This document shows positions 36,992 through 45,770 of a stretch of DNA of 64,000 nt, piece by piece. Numbering within the stretch: the stretch's first letter is position 1; every line of letters starts with the position of its first letter. The DNA comes from Acidobacteriota bacterium. GTDB taxonomy: Bacteria > Acidobacteriota > Terriglobia > Bryobacterales > Bryobacteraceae. Location of the stretch: the NCBI GenBank assembly GCA_017307505.1, contig JAFKEE010000034.1:124001-188000 (forward strand). Direction: 5' to 3'. The position numbers were made by a program, and so were the translations under genes. Below the pieces are notes generated by a model. That model did no database searches and had not been told where the DNA came from. It saw only the letters and a program-made list of their open reading frames with translations.

Positions 36992-37157
36992 GGTGTCTCC
37001 AGGTGGACTGTTGTGCATTGAGACACTGAGCGCCTGGCGTGGGTTCCCGCGATCGAGCCGCCCGGCGGGGGAATGCCCCGCGAATTTACAAATGATCTGG
37101 AAGATATCCGGGAGTTCCACTGGCTCAGCCGGATGCCTGAGATCACAGATCCGCCGT

Positions 37158-37163
37158 TATAAT
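37158..37163 (+). promoter_or_regulatory. Candidate -10 box for glycosidase-like gene
   Basis: A perfect TATAAT ending 10 nt before the GTG at 37174. A GGAGG lies between, so the transcript may be leaderless or carry a very short leader. Confidence 0.45.
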
Positions 37164-37173
37164 GGAGGCCGCC

Positions 37174-40053
37174 GTGCCTCTCTCCTCCTGGTTCTCCAAG
37201 ACTGCGATTGCCCTGCTGGCCGCCGGCGGAGCCCTGTGGGCGGCCGGCCCGCTGGACTTCGGGCTGGCGGAGTACCGGAAGGCGCTGGAGGCGCGCGGGC
37301 TGGCTCCGGAGCGCAACCAGATCCTCACTGAGTTTTCGATGGTGCTCTCCGGGGATGGGTTCTCCATTACGGGGAACATCATCCGCGGCGGCAGCCAGAG
37401 GGGTTTGATGTACGGGCTGCTGGAGGCGGCGGAGCAGATCCGGCGGCTGGGGCACCTGGCTCCGGCGAAGGTCGATCCGCCGAACCAGATGCGCGGCATT
37501 CGCTGGTTCCTGCACAACGAAGAGCTGGAACGCGGCTGGTATTACGACCATGAACAGTGGCGAGCGTTCTTCGAGATGCTGGCGCGGAACCGCTACAACC
37601 GGTTCAACCTGGTCTTTGCGCACCAGACGCAGTACCTGGCTCCTCCGTATCCATTCTGGGTGGAGGTTCCGGAGTTTCCGCAGGTCCGGGCGAAGGGTGT
37701 GACGGCGGAGCAGCGGGCGAAGAATCTGGAGACGCTCAAGTTCATTGCGCAGGCCGCAAGTGAATATGGCATCGATTTCACATTGGGCGTCTGGGAGCAC
37801 GATATCCAGCGCGGGATGACGCCCAGCGTCGAGGGGCTGACCCCGGAGAACATCGGGCCGTATTCTTATGCGGCGCTGAAGATGGTGCTGCAGGCGTGCC
37901 CCGGAATTCGCAGTGTGCAGATGAGGACGAATGGCGAGTCCGGGATTCCAGCGGAACGGCAAGTCGCGTTTTATCGCGACTATGTCTTCCAGGCGTTGAG
38001 GGACACGGGCCGGTTGGTTCAGTTGGACCTGCGCGGCTGGCTGATGCAGCCGGGGCTGATGGAGGCTGCGCTGAACGCGAAGGTGCCTCTACGGTTGTCA
38101 TCGAAATATTGGGCGGAGGATCTGGGACGGCCCTATCCGCCGGCGGAGACCTGGCCGAACTACTCTTTCCTGAACTTCCTGGAAAAGCCGCCGGTCTCCG
38201 AGCGGCCCCGGTTGTGGCAGTTCTACTGGGAGTTGTGGGGCCTGGGTTCGCACCGGCTGCTGATGTGGGGCGATCCGGACTATGTGAAGCGGGCCGCGGC
38301 TACCTTCGCGATGAGCGGCGCGGCGGGGTTCGAGATCGATCCGCCACTGGCGCAGAAGGGGTTTGGCAACCGTCCGGGGGAGTGGGGCGTGTTCACCCAG
38401 GCGCAACAGGGCCGGGTGTTCTGGAAGTGGGAGTGGGAGCGCTACTGGCTGTTCTACCTGTTGTGGGGGCGGCTCAGTTACAACCCGGAAGAATCCGAGC
38501 GGGTGTGGATGGACGAGTTCCAGCGGCGCTTCGGGGCGGCGGGCAAGGATGTTTTCGAGGCTACGCGGAACGCCAGCAAGGTGTTGAACGAACTCGTAGC
38601 GGTGCATCTGGCCGATCCGAATATGTATATCTGGCCGGAGGTCAACCCTGGCGGCCTGATCGATTCGTATGCCGATGTGCGGCCCAGTGACTGGAGCTAT
38701 GTCGCGTCGTTTGAGGAGAACGCGCGGAACCGGTTGGAGGGGCGCGGATCCGCCAAACAGACGGCGGTACAGACGGCGGATCGTTTTCACGCGTACGCGC
38801 TGGCGACGGAGCAGGCGGTTGCGCGGGCCCAGGCTGCGTTGGGCGACGCGCATAAGGAGTGGTCGGGCACGAAGCCGGATCTGGATGTGCTCACGTTGCT
38901 GGCCCGGTATCACGGCCGCAAGCAGATGGCGGCGGACCATCTGGTTTGGTTCGAGCATACGAATGACGAGACCGCCTTATTTGCGGCGCAACGGGAGTTG
39001 TCCGGCGCGCTGCTGGTGTGGCTGCAACTGGTGAAACTCACCGATGGACTCTACCCGGCCAACATGGCGTTCGGTCCGGAAGACGTGGGGCACTGGAAGG
39101 ACAAGGTTCCCTATCCGCAACAGGACGTGGAGACCGTGAAAGAGCGGGTGGAGTTCTGGAAGAAGTACGGGCGGGTGGACTACGGGTTCGACTTCGGGGC
39201 CCCGGTGAAGGATGCGCGGGAGAACAGCTACCGGCAGAACCGGTCGGTCGAGCAGAGCAACGTCCTGGCGGGCTTTGCGGCGGTGTCGCCCGAGACGATA
39301 TTTGATGAGCAGCGAGGCTATGGCTGGGCACAAGGCGGCGGCCTGACGGCCAACGCACTGCCGCTGGTGCCGTATGCGGAGGTGCGCGCGGTGGCTCGCG
39401 AGCCACAACATCTTCCTGCGAATCTGTTCCTGGGCGACTCGGTGGAAGGGACGGGCGGACAGATCTTTCGGGTCAAAGTGAAGGGGGCGGAGTTCAAGGC
39501 GTTGCTGATCAAACCCGATGGTTCTGTGGATGAGAAGACTCTTCAAGCGCAGGCGGGTGTGCTGGAGGTAGCGATGCCGGAGGGCGCCTGGAAGTACAGC
39601 GGACTGATCCTTCAGAACACGGCCCCGCCGCCTATCCCGCAACGGTGGCCGAATCCGGTGGCCCGGCCGGCGATTGAGCACAACGCTCCCAAGCTGATCT
39701 TCGCCGGCAAGCCGATCCAGTTGCTACTGCGCGTGTATCCTTTTAACAACGTGAAGACAGTGCGTCTGCACTATAGGCCTCTGAATCAACTGGCCGCCTG
39801 GAAGACGATGGATGCAGCGCCCCAGCACGCGCTGTTTCAGCTCACCGCGGAAGACGCCGACCCGCATTGGGATCTGCAGTATTACTTCGAGGTGTTGAAC
39901 ACGGAAGGCTCCGGCTGGTTCTATCCCGATCCGTCGCAGACCCGGCCCTATTTTGTGGCGACGGTGCAGATCGAAGTGCCTCCGCCCCCACCTCCGCCAG
40001 CGGTGCCCCCGCCGAATGAAAGCGCTCCCCCGCCTGGCGGCGCCGTGAAATAA
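37174..40053 (+). CDS. Large secreted glycoside-hydrolase-like protein
   Basis: About 959 residues from GTG 37174 (GGAGG 5 nt upstream), with a signal peptide; ATG 37162 is an alternative. The N-terminal GNIIRGGSQRGLMYGLLEAAEQIRRLG resembles the alpha-glucuronidase/hexosaminidase-type N-domain, followed by a TIM-barrel-like region (RWFLHNEELERGWYY, NRFNLVFAHQTQYLAPPYPFW, DFTLGVWEHD). A later helical domain and a beta domain end in a Pro-rich tail. I cannot place it in one GH family, and no catalytic pair is confirmed. It heads a three-gene catabolic unit. Confidence 0.7.
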   Translation: MPLSSWFSKTAIALLAAGGALWAAGPLDFGLAEYRKALEARGLAPERNQILTEFSMVLSGDGFSITGNIIRGGSQRGLMYGLLEAAEQIRRLGHLAPAKVDPPNQMRGIRWFLHNEELERGWYYDHEQWRAFFEMLARNRYNRFNLVFAHQTQYLAPPYPFWVEVPEFPQVRAKGVTAEQRAKNLETLKFIAQAASEYGIDFTLGVWEHDIQRGMTPSVEGLTPENIGPYSYAALKMVLQACPGIRSVQMRTNGESGIPAERQVAFYRDYVFQALRDTGRLVQLDLRGWLMQPGLMEAALNAKVPLRLSSKYWAEDLGRPYPPAETWPNYSFLNFLEKPPVSERPRLWQFYWELWGLGSHRLLMWGDPDYVKRAAATFAMSGAAGFEIDPPLAQKGFGNRPGEWGVFTQAQQGRVFWKWEWERYWLFYLLWGRLSYNPEESERVWMDEFQRRFGAAGKDVFEATRNASKVLNELVAVHLADPNMYIWPEVNPGGLIDSYADVRPSDWSYVASFEENARNRLEGRGSAKQTAVQTADRFHAYALATEQAVARAQAALGDAHKEWSGTKPDLDVLTLLARYHGRKQMAADHLVWFEHTNDETALFAAQRELSGALLVWLQLVKLTDGLYPANMAFGPEDVGHWKDKVPYPQQDVETVKERVEFWKKYGRVDYGFDFGAPVKDARENSYRQNRSVEQSNVLAGFAAVSPETIFDEQRGYGWAQGGGLTANALPLVPYAEVRAVAREPQHLPANLFLGDSVEGTGGQIFRVKVKGAEFKALLIKPDGSVDEKTLQAQAGVLEVAMPEGAWKYSGLILQNTAPPPIPQRWPNPVARPAIEHNAPKLIFAGKPIQLLLRVYPFNNVKTVRLHYRPLNQLAAWKTMDAAPQHALFQLTAEDADPHWDLQYYFEVLNTEGSGWFYPDPSQTRPYFVATVQIEVPPPPPPPAVPPPNESAPPPGGAVK

Positions 40054-40060
40054 TGTCCCC

Positions 40061-40825
40061 ATGTTCAAACGCAGTCTGCTTCTCTTCGCCGGTGTCCTTG
40101 TTGCGACGCTCGGGCTGTGGGCCCAGGACGCACCCTACCTCACTCAGGAGGGATGGAAGCCCCTGTTGAACGGGACGAACCTCGAAGGCTGGCATGCCAT
40201 GGATCCGACCAAGCCGCACGAGTGGGTGGCGGCGCGCGGCATCCGTTTTGACCGCATGTACTCTCCGAAGGCGCTGTCCTTTGTGGGCAACTCGGGCGAC
40301 CGCATGGTGAACGGGAAGAACGGCCGCACGCAGAACTTCGTCACGGACCAGAAGTTCGGCGACATCGAACTCTACATCGAGTGGATGATCCCCAAAGGCG
40401 CGAATTCGGGTGTCTATCTGCACGGGCTGTATGAGATCCAGATTCTGGACAGCTTCGGCTCGCAAGATCTCACGACGGGTGATTGCGCCGCTGTCTACCA
40501 CCGCTGGATCAACAACCGCCCGGTGGGCGGCTCGGCTCCGAGGGTGAATGCGATGCTGGCGCCGGGCAACTGGCAGCGGTATCACATCTGGTTCCGCGCT
40601 CCTCGGTTCGATGCCTCCGGCAAGAAGACGGAGAACGCGCGGTTCCTGCTGGTGATGTTCAATGGCGTGGAAGTGCAGCGCGATGTCGAAGTGCCCGAGG
40701 GCACGAGGGCGCATATGGAGATTCCGGAGGCGGCCACGAATCCGCTGATGCTGCAGGGCGACCACGGTCCGGTGGCCTTCCGCAATATCTACTGGCGGCC
40801 CCTCGGCGAGATCCCGGAACGCTAA
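40061..40825 (+). CDS. Secreted DUF1080 (3-keto-disaccharide hydrolase) protein
   Basis: 254 residues with signal peptide. Classic DUF1080 layout, a concanavalin-like jelly roll: PLLNGTNLEGWHAMD near the start, FGDIELYIEWMIPKGANSGVYLHG (about 105-128), then YEIQILDSFG and FRNIYWRPL at the end. DUF1080 members hydrolyse 3-ketoglycosides in some bacteria. It begins 7 bp after the glycosidase-like stop and ends 5 bp before the cyclase gene. Confidence 0.88.
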   Translation: MFKRSLLLFAGVLVATLGLWAQDAPYLTQEGWKPLLNGTNLEGWHAMDPTKPHEWVAARGIRFDRMYSPKALSFVGNSGDRMVNGKNGRTQNFVTDQKFGDIELYIEWMIPKGANSGVYLHGLYEIQILDSFGSQDLTTGDCAAVYHRWINNRPVGGSAPRVNAMLAPGNWQRYHIWFRAPRFDASGKKTENARFLLVMFNGVEVQRDVEVPEGTRAHMEIPEAATNPLMLQGDHGPVAFRNIYWRPLGEIPER

Positions 40826-40830
40826 CGCGC

Positions 40831-41460
40831 ATGAGTTGGATCGACATCTCCACGCCTATCCAGAGCGGCATGGTCGTGTGGCCCGGAGATACGCCTGTCC
40901 GGGTCGAACAGACTATGTCTCTGGAGCGTGGGGATCCGTTCAACCTGACCGTGCTCGGCATGACCGCCCACACGGGGACCCACGTCGATGCTCCGCGCCA
41001 CTTTCTGGCCGATGGCGTGAGCATGGAGCACATGCCGCTGGACCAGTTGATGGGTCCGGCCCTGGTGATTGAGGTGGACGACCCGCAGGCCGTGCGGGCG
41101 CGGCATGTCCCGGATGATCTGCAGTCCGGCGCGCGGGTGATCTTCAAGACCAGGAACTCGCGGGAGTATCTGGCACGGCAAGATTTCGTGGAAGAGTTCG
41201 TGTACGTCTCCGAAGAGGCGGCGCTGAAACTGGCGGCCGCCCGGGTGCGGATGGTGGGTGTCGACTACCTGTCGGTGGGCGGCTTCCGGAACGACCTGCG
41301 GGAGACCCATGTAGCTCTGCTGGGCGCCGGGATCTATGTCATTGAGGGGCTGGTGCTCACACACGTCGAGCCCGGGTTCTACGAACTGGTCTGTCTACCC
41401 TTGCTGATTCCGGGCTCGGATGGATCGCCGGCCCGGGCGTTGATCCGACCCCTGCCCTAG
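40831..41460 (+). CDS. Cyclase/kynurenine-formamidase-like metal hydrolase
   Basis: 209 residues. The HxGTHxDxPxHF metal signature is present as HTGTHVDAPRHF (about 49-60), with DISTPIQSGMVVWPGD at the start. The family includes KynB arylformamidases and polyketide cyclases; isatin hydrolase is also related. Cytoplasmic, Mn/Zn-dependent. The ATG lies 5 bp after the DUF1080 stop. The 3' end overlaps the convergent secreted gene by 4 bp. Confidence 0.88.
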   Translation: MSWIDISTPIQSGMVVWPGDTPVRVEQTMSLERGDPFNLTVLGMTAHTGTHVDAPRHFLADGVSMEHMPLDQLMGPALVIEVDDPQAVRARHVPDDLQSGARVIFKTRNSREYLARQDFVEEFVYVSEEAALKLAAARVRMVGVDYLSVGGFRNDLRETHVALLGAGIYVIEGLVLTHVEPGFYELVCLPLLIPGSDGSPARALIRPLP

Positions 41461-41831
41461 TGCGCGCTGACCTGGGGTTGCGGAGCGTTGAGCTTCACTT
41501 CGATGGTGCGTTCTGCTTCGTTCACTTCGAAGGTCTGGCCGAAGGTCTGGTAGCCCTTGGCGATGACCTGGATGAGGATGTTGCCCTGGGGCAGTGGCGG
41601 GATCTTCGCCACACCTTCCTGGTTCGTCTTCATCTGCCAGGCTGTGTGAGTTCGCTTACCCAGCTTGACGTAGTTTCGACCGGGCGAAAACTTGACGATT
41701 ACGCTGGCGCGATCGATGGGCTTCTCGGTGTAAGTCTTGACCTCGATCTTCAGCGAAGTCATGGGTGGGTCCGCCAACACAGGGAAGGCGAACACCAGCA
41801 GGGCCATCAGAGCGAGAAAACGCGATCGCAT
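41457..41831 (-). CDS. Secreted protein with carboxypeptidase-regulatory-like domain
   Basis: 124 residues with signal peptide (to LADPP). The mature part (SLKIEVKTYTEKPIDRASVIVKF, GVAKIPPLPQGNILIQVIAKGYQTF) matches the CarboxypepD_reg/beta-sandwich pattern common in acidobacterial exported proteins; role unknown. A TAGAAT box ends 6 nt before the ATG. It lies 9 bp downstream of hpnE on the same strand. Confidence 0.75.
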   Translation of the reverse strand: MRSRFLALMALLVFAFPVLADPPMTSLKIEVKTYTEKPIDRASVIVKFSPGRNYVKLGKRTHTAWQMKTNQEGVAKIPPLPQGNILIQVIAKGYQTFGQTFEVNEAERTIEVKLNAPQPQVSAH

Positions 41832-41840
41832 ATTTTAATT

Positions 41841-43151
41841 CTAAGCGATGTCGGGCAGAAGGGCTCTTCCGGCCGGGTAAACAACGTCGGCGGCCTTGTA
41901 GCCGCTTCGCACGGCGCCTTCCATGGTTGCCGGCCAGCCGGAGCGGGTCCAGTCACCGGCCAGGACGAGATTGGGGATCGCCGTGCGGGCTTCGGGCCGC
42001 ATGAGTTCCAGTCCGGGCTTGGCGGAGAAGGTGGCGCGAATCTCTTTCACGACGTGTGCTTTCACCAGCTTTGCATTCTGCGCGGCAGGGAAGAACTCCT
42101 TTAACTCTCGGACGGCCAGATCGATCACTTCGTTTCGCGGCATATCGGTGAGTGTGCGCGAGGCGCTGACCACCAATTGGATATAGCGGCCGTCCTGCTT
42201 GTTGAACGCCCATTGCAGCGTGCGGTCGAGCAGGGTCGCGTGCGGCAGGCCGGTCACCGGACGGTCGAACCACAGGTGGATGCCCGTGATGGGGGAATGC
42301 TCGAACGGGGAGTAATCGATGTTCAGCGGGGTGGCCAGCAGAGCCAGACGCTCGAAGGGGAGGGCGGAGATGTAGTGGTCGGCTGTGAAGCGCTCATCGC
42401 CGGAGTATGCCGCGCTCACCTGCCCGCCCTCGAATTCGATGCGGGTGACGGGCGTACGAAACCGGATGTCGACTCCGGGGATGCGCTTCCACGCCTGCTG
42501 TGAGTACAGTTCCCCCAGGGGCACCGCGGGGACGCCCATCTGATAAGAGTTGGAGGAGGCGAGAAAGCCGAGGTAGAAGACCTGGAAGCCATGCGAGGCG
42601 GCCATGCGGTCGAGTTCCTCATTGATGGAGCTGACCAGAATCTGGCGCCAGAATCGCTCGATGGCCTGCTCGGGCTGCTGCTTCTCCTTGAGCCAGTCGA
42701 GCATGGTGATGGCGTCGAGATCCTGGCGGGTATGCCATTCGCTCTGGATGGCGAGCAGGGCGCGGCCGACGGCGATTTTATCAGCGAGCGACAGGAAGTG
42801 AAGGGTCGCGAACGAGCCGGTGAAGTGCAGCGGCCTGGGCAGAATGCCTGCCTTCATGGTGGAGGTCCTGCCGCCTGGCTCGATGAAGAAGAATTCCTTG
42901 TGGAAATGGATGCTCTGTTCGACGCCCAGGCGCTTGTAGAAGTCGAGGAGGTTGACGCAGCAGCGCAGCAGGATGTGCTGGCAGTTGTCGATCACTTCGC
43001 CGGATTCATCGGCGGGCAGGGGATAGGAGGTGGCGCGGCCGCCCAGGAAATGGCGTGCTTCGAGGACCGTGACTTGGTGGCCGGATTGGCCGAGGGCCGC
43101 CGCAGCAGAGAGCCCGGCGAGACCGCCGCCGAGCACGAGGACTTTTGGCAT
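41841..43151 (-). CDS. hpnE: Hydroxysqualene dehydroxylase HpnE
   Basis: 436 residues. FAD-dependent enzyme for the last step of squalene formation in the HpnCDE route (hydroxysqualene to squalene). N-terminal VLGGGLAGLSAAAALGQSGHQVTVLEARHFLGGRATSY is the FAD dinucleotide fold; the C-terminal LVLAGDWTRSGWPATMEGAVRSGYKAA is the FAD-closing motif of the phytoene desaturase group. ATG 43151 is used because it starts at MPKVLVLGGG. It follows a 38-residue microprotein whose stop overlaps the leader (TGAAATG). The shc/hpnCD partners lie 15 kb away. Confidence 0.93.
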   Translation of the reverse strand: MPKVLVLGGGLAGLSAAAALGQSGHQVTVLEARHFLGGRATSYPLPADESGEVIDNCQHILLRCCVNLLDFYKRLGVEQSIHFHKEFFFIEPGGRTSTMKAGILPRPLHFTGSFATLHFLSLADKIAVGRALLAIQSEWHTRQDLDAITMLDWLKEKQQPEQAIERFWRQILVSSINEELDRMAASHGFQVFYLGFLASSNSYQMGVPAVPLGELYSQQAWKRIPGVDIRFRTPVTRIEFEGGQVSAAYSGDERFTADHYISALPFERLALLATPLNIDYSPFEHSPITGIHLWFDRPVTGLPHATLLDRTLQWAFNKQDGRYIQLVVSASRTLTDMPRNEVIDLAVRELKEFFPAAQNAKLVKAHVVKEIRATFSAKPGLELMRPEARTAIPNLVLAGDWTRSGWPATMEGAVRSGYKAADVVYPAGRALLPDIA

Positions 43152-43152
43152 T

Positions 43153-43269
43153 TCAGGATGCGACAGGGAGCCGGGAGCGTTTACCACCGCCGCCGTTGGA
43201 ATCCCAGTTCATGGCCAGCCAGGCGCAGATTACGAGAAAGAGAATGTAGATAGCGTCGGAAAGGTCCAT
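43153..43269 (-). CDS. 38-residue membrane microprotein upstream of hpnE
   Basis: A short frame from ATG 43269 encodes MDLSDAIYILFLVICAWLAM, then a Gly-rich basic tail (NGGGGKRSR). It has one predicted transmembrane helix (about residues 5-21). GGAAG lies 4 nt upstream of the ATG. Its TGA is followed by one A and then the hpnE ATG, suggesting translational coupling. I recall similar very short proteins in acidobacterial genomes but know no function. Confidence 0.6.
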   Translation of the reverse strand: MDLSDAIYILFLVICAWLAMNWDSNGGGGKRSRLPVAS

Positions 43270-43591
43270 GGTTCTTCCAGTATTCAGACTTTTGCCCTAG
43301 GACGCAATGGCACACTAGTTCCAGTACCCGGGGATCCAACCTAGAGCGCCCCTTCCAAATCACTCAAAACGGGCAGGTTTCCTGACGCGGCTGTCAGCGG
43401 CCTGCCCCTGTTCGACTCGCACACACTCAAACTCAAGACGGGCTCAGACCAAGTGGCCCCATGCCTTGAGATGCTGGACTCGGGCTGCCCGATGCGGCGC
43501 CGGGCGAGGTGTTTGTACCTACTTAGGGCCTGACAGACCATGACTGAAGCGGCATCCGGCGCACTTTGTTGCAACAAGGAGCGGAGCATGG
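43270..43591. other. Intergenic region between hpnE unit and trpE(G)
   Basis: 322 bp with no gene-like frame. It holds the hairpin at 43371-43407 and an A-T box AATACT ending just before the microprotein ribosome site. Confidence 0.45.
43371..43407 (-). terminator. Terminator candidate of trpE(G)
   Basis: GGGCAGG pairs with CCTGCCC around an inner CTGAC/GTCAG stem. Read on the minus strand it is followed by CGTTTTG. It lies about 185 bp past the trpE(G) stop. Confidence 0.5.
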
Positions 43592-45736
43592 TCAATGGGC
43601 TACTTTGGCCCGCCCGTAGCGCTTGACCATGTTCCGGATCATCTGCAGCCCGTGTTCCCCGTCGGTGGACAGCAGGCTTTCCGGATGGAACTGCACGGCT
43701 TCCACGGGCAGTTCGCGATGGCGGACGCCCATGATGATGCCGTCCTCGCTCTCGGCCGTGATCTCCAGGCACGACGGCAGCTTGTCGCGCAGCGCATACA
43801 GCGAATGGTAGCGTCCCACCTTCACCTTGGGCGGAAGGCCTTCGAAGACGCCGAGATTGCGGTGCTCCACCCAGGATGGTTTGCCATGCATGGGGTAGGG
43901 CAGCACGCCCAGCTCGCCGCCCCAGGCTTCGACAATGCCCTGCAGGCCCAGGCATACGCCAAACACGGGAATACCGAGCGCGGCGGCGTGGCGGGCTGTT
44001 TGCGGGACATTGAAGTCGTTCGGGCGGCCCGGTCCGGGCGAGATCATGACAATATCCGGTTTGATCTCACCGATGAGGGACAGGGGAAACCCGCTGCGAT
44101 AAGTTACGACTTCCGCACCTGTCTGGCGCGCGTAGTTGGCGAGGGTCTGGATGAAACAGTCGTCGTTATCGACCAGCAGGAGCCTGATGCCGCGGCCCGA
44201 GTTCTCTACCACCGCGCCCGCGGCCGTGGGCTTGGGTTTGGCCTGCAGCGAACGGAAGAAGCCCGTGGCCTTCAGCCGGGTCTCCTGTTCCTCGGCTTCC
44301 GGGATGGAGTCGTAGAGCAGCGTGGCGCCTACGGGATAGCGGGCGAGGCCGTTTTTGAGATGCACCGTGCGGATGAGGATGCCGGTGTTCATGTCGCCGT
44401 TCAGGGACAACATGCCTACGGCTCCGCCATACCAGCCACGGGCGTTCTTTTTTTCGATGGCCTGCGCGGCTGCCTTCTTGGGGGCGCCGATCATGGTGAC
44501 GGCCCACATGTGCGACAGGAAAGCGTCCAGCGAGTCGAAGCCTTCGGCGAGCGTGCCTTCGACGTGATCCACCGTATGGAACAGACCGGCGTAGCGTTCG
44601 ATCAGGCGGCGGCCGATGACGCGGACCGAGCCGGGTTCACAGACGCGCGACTTGTCGTTGCGGTCGACGTCGGTGCACATGGTGAGCTCGGACTCTTCCT
44701 TGGGCGAATTGAGCAGTTCGCGGATGAGGTCGTGATCGCGTAGCGGATCGCCTGTACGCCGGGCCGTGCCGGAGATGGGGCAGGTCTCCACCCGGCGGCC
44801 TTCCACGCGGACGAACATCTCGGGGCTGGCGCCGATGAGTTGCTCATCTCCGAACTGGAGGAGGAATTCGTAGGGGCTGGGGCTGGTGGTCTGGATGCGC
44901 TGGAAGAGTTCGGAGGGGCTGCCTTCGAAGCCGGCCGAGAATGTCTGGCGAAGGACGACTTCGTAGAAATCGCCCTGTTTCATGCCACCGCGCACGGTTT
45001 CCACCTTGGCGGCGTACTCTTCGGGCGTGTGGTCGGAGATGATCTCCAGCGGTGCGCTGGCGGCGACGGGCGCAATCTCCTCCGCAGTGCGCGAGAGGCC
45101 CAGTGTTGAGATGGACTCGAAGTCGAAGTCGTACTGATAGCGCTCGATGACTTCGCGCTTGCGGTCCATGAAACAGATGTCGTCGCAGAAGTAGAGGTGG
45201 AGGTCCTTGTGGCCGTGGCGTGGCAGCTTCAGTTCGATGGGATCGAACTGGAAGAGCAGATCATAGCCAAAGGCGCCGACCAGGGAAAGCCGGGTGTCCC
45301 TGGGATTGTGAAACTCGCTCACCAGGGCGCGCAGGACCGAGAAACACGAGGGCTGCTTGCTGCGCTCTTCTTCAGAGAACAGTTTCGGCAGCGGCTTGAG
45401 GCGGCCCTGCAGCAGGCCGGCGGAGAGACCGAAAGAGTCCCAGTGCGGGTGATCCTTCAGGGCTGCATAGAGCATTTCGGCCAGCATCTGGCCACGGGTG
45501 TTGAGAGGGCGGAATTGGATTTCCTGGCCGCGGCCAGTGATTTCGAGCGGCGGGCAAAGGCTGGCGATGTCCCATCGGGCGTAACGCTCCGGGTATTCAT
45601 AACCCGAGGACAGATAGATGCCACGGTGGTGATCCAGTTCGCGCAGCAGATGGTCGAGGCCGCGCTTGAACGGAAGCCGTGACACCGTACGGGACACGTC
45701 AATCCCGCTCTTGGTGGTGTAACGAAGCGTTCGCAT
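43592..45736 (-). CDS. trpE(G): Fused anthranilate synthase TrpE-TrpG
   Basis: 714 residues, both subunits of anthranilate synthase in one chain. The N-terminal chorismate-utilising part (about 1-515) has DVDRNDKSRV and PISGTARRTGDP; the C-terminal glutamine amidotransferase has GVCLGLQG with the nucleophile Cys (about 603) and HPES with the second triad residues. First step of tryptophan biosynthesis. The divergent S9 peptidase starts 34 bp upstream, leaving no room for a leader-peptide attenuator of the kind seen before other trpE(G) genes. No other trp gene is near. Confidence 0.94.
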   Translation of the reverse strand: MRTLRYTTKSGIDVSRTVSRLPFKRGLDHLLRELDHHRGIYLSSGYEYPERYARWDIASLCPPLEITGRGQEIQFRPLNTRGQMLAEMLYAALKDHPHWDSFGLSAGLLQGRLKPLPKLFSEEERSKQPSCFSVLRALVSEFHNPRDTRLSLVGAFGYDLLFQFDPIELKLPRHGHKDLHLYFCDDICFMDRKREVIERYQYDFDFESISTLGLSRTAEEIAPVAASAPLEIISDHTPEEYAAKVETVRGGMKQGDFYEVVLRQTFSAGFEGSPSELFQRIQTTSPSPYEFLLQFGDEQLIGASPEMFVRVEGRRVETCPISGTARRTGDPLRDHDLIRELLNSPKEESELTMCTDVDRNDKSRVCEPGSVRVIGRRLIERYAGLFHTVDHVEGTLAEGFDSLDAFLSHMWAVTMIGAPKKAAAQAIEKKNARGWYGGAVGMLSLNGDMNTGILIRTVHLKNGLARYPVGATLLYDSIPEAEEQETRLKATGFFRSLQAKPKPTAAGAVVENSGRGIRLLLVDNDDCFIQTLANYARQTGAEVVTYRSGFPLSLIGEIKPDIVMISPGPGRPNDFNVPQTARHAAALGIPVFGVCLGLQGIVEAWGGELGVLPYPMHGKPSWVEHRNLGVFEGLPPKVKVGRYHSLYALRDKLPSCLEITAESEDGIIMGVRHRELPVEAVQFHPESLLSTDGEHGLQMIRNMVKRYGRAKVAH

Positions 45737-45770
45737 GGGAGGGCTGTCCTTCTAGGTTAACATTGCAGAG

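Noticed and set aside
43181-43363. 60-codon frame MIWKGRSRL...
   Set aside because: Overlaps the microprotein in another frame; no membrane or other pattern, whereas the alternative frame has a helix, ribosome site and hpnE coupling.
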